Assembly: GCA_013115135.1 (NCBI GenBank)
Contig: JABANP010000304.1
Location: 1-61,866 of the forward strand
Length of the DNA: 61,866 nucleotides
Direction of reading: 5' to 3'
Source of the DNA: Perkinsus olseni
Taxonomy: Eukaryota; Perkinsozoa; Perkinsida; Perkinsidae
In this document: piece after piece, positions 54,490 to 61,866 of the stretch
How positions within the stretch are numbered: position 1 is the first letter of the stretch
Layout: every line of letters starts with the position of its first letter
The notes under the pieces: generated by a model
What the model saw: the letters and a program-made list of their open reading frames with translations, nothing else
What the model was told of the DNA's origin: nothing
Databases searched by the model: none
Position numbers and translations under genes: made by a program

Positions 54490-56166
54490 TGTGAAAGTTG
54501 AGCATAAGGTGCCCACTTTGGCTTCCTCAGGACGAGAGGGCTGCTGGGCAGGGAGCTGAGGCGGGGGCGGCGGCCTTCGACCATCAGTTGCCGCTGGAGC
54601 TGGTCACTTGTGAGGTCTGCTCGATGAGGGACAGACACGAGGCGGGGGACACGAGACCGAGGGCTGCGGAGTTTACGGAGGTCAATAAGGATCTTAGGAT
54701 ATGTAAGCGAGGAGGTCCCGGGTTCGAATCCTGGTGACGGCACTTCTTATCCATTTGTGAGGAGACTTTTTGATCCCTGGGTTGGGTGCGAGTTCGATTC
54801 CGGCAGGTTTCATTTTTGCTGCAGGTCCTGTGTGTGCTCTGCTGATGCAGAAAGCTGGAGAGAGTATCCGCTTGGAGCCACTCCGCACGGCCGACTGGTC
54901 CCGGACGAGAGGAGGAATTCTCTACGTGCACTTCGTAGGTTAAACCTGAGTTATTTTGAATCATACGCTCTTGACCTCAAGATACGTTGGTTGAAGTCAT
55001 TTGTGAAGCTTTTCCGTCGAATGATTCAGGGTGGCCAGGAGGGTGGTCTGTGCGGCTTCTTTATCGGTGAGTGACGGGCCCACCAGAAGTAGACGGGAAT
55101 TAACATTTTTCGGGGACTGCGAGGCTTCGTATTGTGAAGCGGGGCATAGCCGTGAGAATTTTTTGAATTGCCGATCCTGGGATTTGAACCGGGTGCCTCG
55201 ATGCGCACCCGTGTCTCCACCACTTGGCGGAGCGGGCAACGGTAGAGGCCCCTGATCCGAAGCTTCAATCGATTTCTTGGCGTCTCTTGTTGATGGTAGA
55301 TTGAGTCATTCGCGTTGCTATAAGCATGGGGAAACGAGCACAGAAATATTTCCCTACTTACCGTACCACTCCTTTCACAACTCTTCCTTCTCTCAGGCGT
55401 CGTAGTGGGCATCTTCGAGTTCCTCGTCTTCGTAGTAGTGGCGCCTTTCATCTTCATACGAGATCTCTTCAGAGTTGCTACTCAAATAGTCGTGCCGGCC
55501 AGTAAGTAGAAAAAAGCTTCGCTCCGCCTTTTTTGAGAATCTTTTGTCGCAGATGGAAGAGCTCATTGTGGTTATAAAATCGATCCGTCGATCGATTTTC
55601 TGAAGGACATGGTAGACTTTACCCTCCCTGTCCTCCCCCTCACGCTTTCTTGCCCAGGTGTTGGTCTCCAGCCCGGTCCACGGCCTCACAGCGGTCAATG
55701 TGTCCACGTTAACGGATGATGATTATATCCTGAATGAACAGGAGGTCGAAGAGCTGGAGAGCGTCACGCGGCAGGCTGTTGGAAAAGTCTTAGAAAGGTC
55801 GGTCCGGGGATCGAACCGGGGACCTCCGGTATTCGACGAGAATATCAGTTTTAAGTTTGCAAATATCAATTAATATACACCGCGCAGGGATCGAACCGGG
55901 GACGTTCTCCTGTTAGGCGTAAGGAGGTGGAGGCCCTCACCAAGGCTGTCTGCTCGTTGATCGAGATGAGAGGCGTTGGCATGGAGCTGACGGCCGACCG
56001 GACTGTCAATGAAGCGCCGGAGACATCATACGCAACAACAGCGGAGAAGGAGGAGAGAGAGGAGCTTGCCGAGTTGCCGGGCGACGTTGCTTTCGACGAG
56101 GGAACGATCTCGGGCCTTGGTGGAGGAATCGTCGCGACTGGGGTAGGGAAGTCGGGGACAGTATGA
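54490..56166 (+). CDS. multi-exon membrane protein of unknown function
   Basis: Exons: LWLPQDERAAGQGAEAGAAA to FTEVNKDLRI (to about 54700); PVCALLMQKAGESIRLEPLR with TADWSRTRGGILYVHFV (54826-54940); LFRRMIQGGQEGGLCGFFIG (55010-55068); PDPKLQSISWRLLLMVD; a transmembrane exon VVVGIFEFLVFVVVAPFIFI then RDLFRVATQIVVPA (55398-55501); VLVSSPVHGLTAVNVSTLTD with NEQEVEELESVTRQAVGKVL (55658-55797); and an acidic last exon from EVEALTKAVCSLIEMRG to VATGVGKSGTV, stop at 56166. Three of the introns contain one or two tRNA-like sequences. One clear membrane helix; the tail is acidic. I do not recognise the family. Confidence 0.55.
54700..54815 (+). repeat. two tRNA T-arms in one intron (sense)
   Basis: Directly after the donor GTAAGCGAGG comes GGTCCCGGGTTCGAATCCTG with 3' acceptor-like TGACGGCA. 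About 60 nt further is GTGCGAGTTCGATTCCGGC. Both precede the TTTTTGCTGCAG acceptor. Confidence 0.65.
55163..55240 (-). repeat. tRNA-Leu-like element in an intron (antisense)
   Basis: The minus strand has GCCAAGTGGTGGAGACAC, a hairpin GGGTGC/GCACCC, T-arm ACCCGGTTCAAATCCCAG and end GGATCGGC. The D-arm is Leu/Ser-like. The acceptor pairs only partly. Confidence 0.6.
55799..55923 (-). repeat. tandem pair of tRNA T-arms in one intron (antisense)
   Basis: One intron (donor GTCGGTCC, acceptor GGCGTAAG) has GGTCCCCGGTTCGATCCC twice on the minus strand, at 55806-55828 and 55886-55904, about 75 nt apart and nearly identical. Confidence 0.7.
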
Positions 56167-57060
56167 AAGCTGCGCTCCGTGGTCTTCAGCTTCGCCTAGG
56201 TGTGAAGGGAATACTGTATAAATGATTTGGTAGGATTAACACCTATTTCATAGGACTACGAATAGATTTATTTCCTGTCTCGATACCATATCGATGTGAA
56301 CGCTATTATAAATTTATGGTGCCCAACTGTGCCCCTTCCTGAGGCCCACTACACGGCGCGCCTCTCGCTTCACTGGAGCTCCCTGGAATGTCATCGCGCG
56401 AGCGTCGTCGTTCAGGATTTCTGCTCTACCCCGTACCAGTGGCGGGAAAGGCGCGTTGGATAGTTTTTCTCGAGGGGTAGAAATATCGGGCAACCAGTGT
56501 TCGCTCGCTGGTTCTGCTACATCGTAGTTCTCCGATCCGCATGGTCGTCGGGCGAGCCCCACCCCTCTGTGCACAGCGTTCCGCCATTCCGGCCGGATAG
56601 GCGATACCATCTTTCCGCCAAATCACTTCGTACGGGATCCCAGATATATCTCGCTCGGACTTCCTCGTAATTTCTCCTATTGGCTCTCTAGTGCCGTTCG
56701 ACTGCTTCACCAATGGTGAACTCCGACCGCGAGCAAGCCTTCACTCTCGTCCTTCTTTCAGGAGACCAGCTTCTCGCGAACGGGCTAGATCGTCCATCTG
56801 AGAATGATAATGATTTAACGACTGTTATATGTAAATTAATGAAAATTGACCTTATTGCACTACTACCACAACTTGCCCTTCTCCCGCCCCGCGACCACGA
56901 CCGCCTGGGCCAGCGCTGTGAGTTGGGGGACTGTACTACTTGACTAAGTTGACCAAATATTATCTTCGTTTCCCTTCGTCCTGTGCGACTATCAATTACT
57001 CTTCTTTCACTCGACCTATCAGTAAATAGCAGCAACAGCAGCGGTACTTAGTGCTTCGTC
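56167..57060. other. intergenic region
   Basis: Only two overlapping minus-strand frames (56314-56713) stand out. They are Arg- and Pro-rich, lack consistent exon signals and overlap each other in different frames, so I do not call a gene. Confidence 0.4.
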
Positions 57061-57328
57061 GTTGTGTTGATAGTGTTGGGGAGTCGTCCGATGATTACTG
57101 TGGATTTGGGTATCTTGAGGTCCACCGTGCAAGATTCAAAGCAGCTCGGCTTGCGGGACGCCATGGACTCGTCCTATTTATTGATAACGGCAACAGCGTT
57201 CGTCAGTGGTTCTTGTTGTGTTGGTAGTGTACGGGTGTTGGCGTAGCCGTCCGATGATTACTGTGTATTTGGGTATCTTAAGGTTGACCGTGCAAGATAC
57301 AAAACAGCTCAAGTTGAGGGACGGCATG
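57061..57328 (+). repeat. tandem duplication upstream of the pyrophosphatase, with family D hairpins
   Basis: 57061-57166 and 57214-57328 share GTCCGATGATTACTGTG, then TTTGGGTATCTT, the hairpin (GTATCTTAAGGTTGACC then GTGCAAGATAC in copy 2), then CAAAnCAGCTC and GGGACG(C/G)CATG. About 80% alike by eye. Each ends in an ATG context. Confidence 0.75.
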
Positions 57329-57358
57329 AATTACATAGTTTCGTTCCCAGGCGACCAT

Positions 57359-58611
57359 ATGGCGATCCAAGGGCCTGAGTCATCATCGCGGAAGAGCCGT
57401 TCCCGCTACCCCACCATTGTGGCCCTCTCCCTGCTCGGTCTCCTCTTCTACTCCTCCCTATCACTTCTGCAGTGGGTCCGATCGGCCCCTCGAAAGGCGC
57501 TAGAATCTGTCTGGTCGAGCCACGGCAGCTCCGAGGAGTTCGGCATCATTTCCGTCGGCCAAGCCGGCACTACTTCATACGAGCTTGAGTGCTGCACGCA
57601 CGCCTTGGGAAGCTCTTCTGGATGTCAACCGATGTCCTTCTGGCACGACGTGAGGCCCCTTCCTCTCCTGCCAAAGTCACTCCAGGCCCCATCCCTAGGT
57701 ACCCCTGTACGTCGGTGAGGACGAAGAAGGGCTGATCAGAATGGTGGTGGAGATTCCGCGCTTCACTCGAGCTAAGATGGAGATCAACAGAGAGTCCTAC
57801 AAGTACCCGGCGATGAACCCTATCAGGCAGGACCTCTTCAAAGGTAACGCCGCCCTCCAGCCGCTGTTGGCCTACGCTTGCTGTTAGACGGTTCGCTGAG
57901 GGAGTACCCTGGTGCCATCTACTGGAACTACGGCGCAGCACCGCAGACGTTCGAGGTCGGTCAAGACGTCCGACTATTCTCTCGTGAAGAGGGATCTCCT
58001 GGTCTCCTGCGCGCTCGGTAAGGTGTGTCGTTCTCAGGACCCGAGTGTCGAGGAGGAGCCCGGCCTCTATGGTGACGGCGATCCTCTAGACTTGATAGAA
58101 GTCGGCAGACCTGCAGTCCGCTATCACACTGGTCAGATCATCAACGTCAAAGTAGCCGGCGGAGCGAAGCGCCTCACCATTCATTTTTCCCCTCCTTGAG
58201 ATACTCGGAGCGATCGGTCTGGTCGATGGCGGAGAAGCTGACTGGAAGATCATCGTCATCTCGACTGATGACCCCCTGTTCGACCAGATCAATGACATCA
58301 CCGAGGTAAGTCTCGCCCTGGCTTCACCATCGACCGCCTTTCCTCCTCAGTTGGAAGCGTCGTATCCCAATACCGTATCAGGCATCAGGGAGTGGTTCCG
58401 ATGGTATAAATACCCTTCCCAGTAAGCCCTGCATCAGAGCACTGCTAGCCGCGTTTGAGCCTTCCTGTTGCACTTTGTCAGTGGCGTCATCAACTCCTTC
58501 ATGCACGGTGGCCAGCCTCTCAACCGTCGGAAGGCCATCAGCCTCGTGGCCCGGACCCACGCTATGTGGAAGCGTCGCTTCTCCCCAGACCCCGAGCCCT
58601 CGGAAGTGTGA
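57359..58611 (+). CDS. family I inorganic pyrophosphatase with N-terminal membrane anchor
   Basis: Seven exons close in phase: 57359-57649, 57699-57843, 57888-57955, 58038-58151, 58201-58305, 58351-58421 and 58482-58611 (307 aa). The catalytic core is unmistakable: SFWHD|VPLYVGEDEEGLIRM, VVEIPRFTRAKMEI, PGAIYWNYGAAPQTFE|DPS, GDGDPLDLIEVG (metal-binding DxDPxD), INVK|ILGAIGLVDGGEADWK, NDITE, and IREWFRWYK. It hydrolyses pyrophosphate to phosphate, driving biosynthetic reactions. Before the core lie about 60 extra residues with a hydrophobic helix (IVALSLLGLLFYSSLSLLQW), so this copy is probably membrane-anchored or carried into an organelle. Introns are 44-82 nt and free of the repeated elements. 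The upstream Met in NYIVSFPGDH is an alternative start. Confidence 0.92.
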
Positions 58612-58943
58612 TAATGAGTTTACATATAACAGCGTTGATTGTTTCGCTGTTAATTAGTCCAACAGACAAAAGCGTCTCAACTGTGTCCCGGTGGGCTGCA
58701 TCGACTCGGGTAGTTACTCGATGGTGTTTAGCTCCGCTGAAGAAACGGTCTTTAGAAAATTAAACCGAACCCGTTGTTGTGCTCACTCGTTGTGAGTAGA
58801 AGTCGAGGGCTCTATAAAGCTCAGATAACAATAACAACCGATTAGCGCGCTTCAGCGTCACGCTACAAAAAAGCTTGAAAGCTGAGATAATTATTGTGCA
58901 GTACGGGGGGAAACTCTGCAGCCGCCTTCCCCAGGCAGTTGGC

Positions 58944-61052
58944 ATGATCCTGTATCATGCGTACCTGCTGGGTCTTTACTCTTGCCTTCTACCCGCCGCT
59001 CTCGGCTCGCTGTCGTCAGAAGAGCTCCTGGCCGTCGTCCAGCGAGCTCTGAAGGACTCTAGGGAGCATCAGATAGCTTTGCTCAGTGGTCGAGAGCCCA
59101 ATGCCAGTGCATGGTCTCAAGGATACTGCCGCATGGTGAGGGACCTCCTCGATGTGGTCGTTCCCTCATATATCTGCAATCACCTGGGGATTTCGTGAGA
59201 ACCTCTTGAGTCAATATCTACTCAATTCCGGTGTGAATGGGCTTAGTCATCCTGTAAATTTCCGACGGACTGGGTTGACTCTGTACTGGTTACAACTCCA
59301 GCTCCCACTGCTGCTTTCCTCAATCTCCCGGGCGCCGTAGAGAGTTTGAGAATCTTCACTCCTCGTATTTTCCTCGCTTGAGGCTCGAGCCTTGAGCTCC
59401 CCTTCGGAGTTCCCACAACCTCGCGACGAGTCTGCACTCTCCGCGCCAGTCGAAAGAAGACAGAGCACCACGCTCGATCTTGTGGAGGTTCTCTGTACTC
59501 AGGTGGAAGTAGCCCGTGAACTTTCGGACTACGGTGGCGACCAGGGCTGGAAGGGGGGCAGCGCCGTGGCTCTCCGGATGGATGAGGAATACGGTGACGA
59601 TATCGATGCTGTCGAGTTCTTCCAAACCCGCTCGACCAAGCACAAGCGTCTTGTCTCCAGTAGGGCCCCCTGCCAGCTGTTCCTGTGAGATTGCTTCGCT
59701 CCGCCCTTCAGTGCCCAACTTTTCTCCTCACGGGTATTTAATAAAAGCGACGGCATCTACGAAACGGCTGAGTCTGGTCGATTTCGAATCGGGCTACGGA
59801 GAGATCTTCACCCTGACCTTACCCGAGGGTGGAGGAGAGGCAGCAGCCCGCCTCGCCGTTGGGGCCCTCACCCACGCCGGCGGCCACATCGTAGCGGCCG
59901 TCGGAGGGAAGATAGCGATTCTCTTCATCGAGGTCAAGAGCCCAACCGTGACCCCTGAGGAGCGGAGCCGCTGGCGAAATATCAAGTCCACGTTCGTCGA
60001 CCGGCCCCCGAATGTGACGGTCTGGTCGAGTCGCGTCGTGGACCTGGGTCCGGAAGAAATTATCGAGCTTCTCGTGATGCCATCGGGCAGGGCCTCCACA
60101 GCCAGCAACACCAGCCGCATAGTAGCTGGTAGGCCCTTCCACCTTCTCCTCTGTACTAACCCCTCCGGTATTCTCAGCCGCCCAGTCCGGGCGTGTTCGT
60201 GTGATTGACCTGCACGGCGACATTCTCTCGACCTCTCCCGTCATGGCTGGACTCATCGGAGTCGTGCCGTTGGGCAAGGCGAGGAGCAGCCACGCGGTCC
60301 TCGCCTACGGTGAATTGGGTTGCTGGCCACCAGCCGAAAAGCTGCTGCTTTTCAGGCTGCGACTGGGCCAGGCTGATCGCGATCGGTGATGAGGTTAATG
60401 ACGTGGTCGTGAGCAGCATCGACCAATGGCTCGTAGGGTGCGTTAACTAGCATTGATCTTCCATCAGAATTATAAGGTTGATCGGCGAATAATGACGATG
60501 GCGAGCGGCGACCCTCTGGGGCCGATGGCGACGCTCTTTGCAACCCTCGACGACGGTGGAGTGGTGGCCCTCGGGCTCAAGAAACACCGAACGGGCAAGG
60601 GCAAAGACGAAGGCCAGCCGGCATCGTACGCTGTCAGAGGTGAGAGCCTCCTGCTCCTGCTGGCCATCCCAGTCGATTTTGGCGGGTCAGGTCTTTTCTC
60701 CCTCCCGACGTGCAAGCACGGAAAGCCTTTAGTGCGAGCCCTCGAGCCGCATCTTGTTGTCATCGTCTGTGGTCGGGTCTTGTCGGTGTACGATATTACT
60801 GTGGCACGGAAACAGTCGCTTCGGGCGGTTCGCCGGGGCAGCTGGGATGACACCACCGTCGTGGATGCCGGTCCGCTATGGGAGGAGGTGCATCGTGTAA
60901 CCACAGGCCTGCGGGCTCCTGCGGATGGTGTCACCGTGTGGAGGAGAGAAGACGTGCATAGTGAAGTAACGGAGAACGTATCGGGGGAGTTCAATTGGCT
61001 GCTGCCTCTCCCAAATTTCGGGAGCGTTTACAGGATTGAATGTAACGTCTAA
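58944..61052 (+). CDS. signal-peptide protein of unknown function, multi-exon
   Basis: ATG at 58944 opens MILYHAYLLGLYSCLLPAAL, a signal peptide. Exon 1 then has LLAVVQRALKDSREHQIALL. The donor GTGAGAAC (about 59198) joins in phase to SSPSEFPQPRDESALSAPVE with LDLVEVLCTQVEVARELSDY. Later segments are beta-rich: YGEIFTLTLPEGGGEAA, GHIVAAVGGKIAILFIEV, RVRVIDLHGDILSTSPV, VNDVVVSSIDQWLVGC, FATLDDGGVVALGLKK and LEPHLVVIVCGRVLSVYDI. The repeated short strands suggest a beta-propeller in a secreted or ER-lumenal protein. Last frame stops at 61052. Some joins (59.7, 60.15, 60.45 kb) are unresolved and I do not recognise a family. Confidence 0.5.
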
Positions 61053-61218
61053 AACGGACTCTGGAGAGCGCTTCTCTTGAAACTTTGAGAATCCTTATTT
61101 CAAGAATCGTTCAAACTCAGGAGAGGCAGCAGTCTATTGAACACCTGGTTTGATGCTGCGGCTGTCTGGTTGTCAGATAGCCATCCACAGCGAGGGAAGG
61201 GTCCGCGTCTTAGACATT

Positions 61219-61531
61219 ATGATACCCCGAGAGCGAGACCTGACGTTCGAGTCGGAGCAGGCCATGTGGAACTACTTCCGGGCATGCCTAGGACTGCTCT
61301 GTGCCATTGGAGTCATCACCTACATGTGAGTGGCCGTTTGGTATAAAAATGCCGTCTGTGGGATTCGAACCCGGGTCGCGCGCTACCCACCATTCTTACT
61401 CCCTGTGCGGTTGTATGTTCCAGCCAGGTACTTCAGTTTCAAGCCCAAAGAAGCCGGCGCTCTACGAGCCTTCCTATATAGCCCATGAGAATCCTCCTCT
61501 CCCGCCCACCCTGGCCTCTGGCGGGTAGCGC
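61219..61531 (+). CDS. small single-pass membrane protein, two exons seen
   Basis: ATG at 61219: MIPRERDLTFESEQAMWNYF followed by a membrane helix RACLGLLCAIGVITY. The donor GTGAGTGG (about 61326) starts a 100-120 nt intron with an antisense tRNA-like element. The next exon most plausibly reads SSPKKPALYEPSYIAHENPP to LASG. Size and layout recall small respiratory-complex subunits, but I cannot name it. Confidence 0.45.
61352..61430 (-). repeat. tRNA-like element in an intron (antisense)
   Basis: The minus strand reads AGCGCGCGACCCGGGTTCGA then ATCCCACAGACGGCA; B-box and T-loop intact, T-stem imperfect, upstream arms unclear. Confidence 0.6.
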
Positions 61532-61552
61532 ACCGGTGACGTCCAGAGTGTA

Positions 61553-61866
61553 AATGGCTGCTATGAATATTCCATCTTCCCATTCGATCTCCCCTCCCTC
61601 ACCGCGTTCAGTCCACGATACATGCCTTGGACGCTGTTTCCCATCATGCTGTTTATCTTGCGTTCGGCAGTGGAGGAGAGTCGAGAAGGGAGAATGCTGT
61701 GGATGGCGAACCTGGCCGGTAGGAGATTTCACTTGCCCGGCGGAGTTTACGCCGAGGAACGCTTCATCGTCCAACCAAAGCCACCTCCTGGTAGCCCAAT
61801 GGTACAGAGTTGTAGGGGCAACCCGTGGGCACAACAGGAGCGGGCACAGCACTTTGAGCGCTGCTC
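61553..61866 (+). CDS. partial membrane-protein exon at the window edge
   Basis: An open frame reads SIFPFDLPSLTAFSPRYMPW, TLFPIMLFILRSAVEESREG and RMLWMANLAG, followed by a GTAGGAG donor. Beyond it, GGTAGCCCAATGGTACAGAG looks like the D-arm of another sense tRNA-like element cut off by the window end. It may belong to the preceding small membrane protein. Confidence 0.4.

Noticed and set aside
56314..56713. Two minus-strand frames as a transposon-derived gene
   Set aside because: No recognisable reverse transcriptase, integrase or gag motif, and the frames overlap without support for either.
16340..61430. Calling each tRNA-like element a functional tRNA gene
   Set aside because: Apart from 50589-50660, acceptor or anticodon stems are mispaired or missing, so I list them as repeats.
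1..61866. CRISPR array, bacterial operons or ribosome binding sites
   Set aside because: Spliceosomal introns and eukaryote-specific genes make this nuclear DNA; the only regular array is the minisatellite, which lacks variable spacers.

Overview
This window is nuclear DNA of a protist with dense, intron-rich genes. My best guess is an alveolate near Perkinsus (perkinsid or dinozoan). That guess rests on gene content and intron style plus one short spliced-leader-like match, not on any database search. The genes I can name from motifs are prefoldin subunit 3 (complement, 44.2-41.8 kb), a sterol 3-beta-glucosyltransferase (50.5-54.3 kb), a family I inorganic pyrophosphatase (57.4-58.6 kb), a Mei2-like RNA-binding protein (15.3-20.8 kb) and a leucyl/phenylalanyl-tRNA-protein transferase-like protein (5.9-7.05 kb). 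For prefoldin 3, the pyrophosphatase and the transferase, exon phases close exactly when introns of about 42-825 nt with GT..AG ends are removed.

Layout. 0.4-1.1 kb (-): a secreted orphan. 1.4-2.6 kb: GAACGTTC palindromes and a foldback repeat. 2.7-5.7 kb (+): a helical-repeat, probably mitochondrial protein. 5.9-7.05 kb (+): the aminoacyl transferase. 8.3-14.1 kb (-): a large proline-rich coiled-coil protein. 15.3-20.8 kb (+): the Mei2-like gene. 21.9-23.8 kb (+): a Gln/Pro-rich multi-pass membrane protein. 24.4-25.0 kb (+): a small orphan. 27.0-28.7 kb (-): a GH18-like protein lacking the usual acidic catalytic motif. 30.3-33.5 kb and 33.8-35.8 kb (-): two multi-exon orphans. 35.8-39.6 kb: gene-poor DNA with a hAT-type MITE. 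39.6-41.2 kb (-): a small family of secreted paralogues with decayed copies. 41.8-44.2 kb (-): prefoldin 3. 45.1-45.5 kb: a dispersed repeat and a minisatellite. 45.9-61.9 kb (+): a same-strand run of a polytopic membrane protein, the sterol glucosyltransferase, a second membrane protein, the pyrophosphatase, a signal-peptide protein and small membrane-protein exons at the window edge.

The striking feature is in the introns. At least 25 places carry a tRNA-like T-arm with a Pol III B-box (GGTTCGAnTCC). Most lie inside introns of the genes above, in both orientations, and one is a nearly intact tRNA-Pro(UGG). Three other short motifs recur in introns of unrelated genes: family B (core GTTGAGGAAATGCAAGA then TTGCAAG, filling introns of about 50 nt), family C (an inverted GCGCGCCACGAAATT hairpin) and family D (ATCTTAGGTTGAC, often a GTATCTT..AAGATAC hairpin). 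I interpret these as intron-generating or intron-colonising mobile elements (introners). The repetition is read directly from the sequence; the mobility is inference.

Multi-exon spans below are gene extents. Exon coordinates are given where I could close the reading frame.
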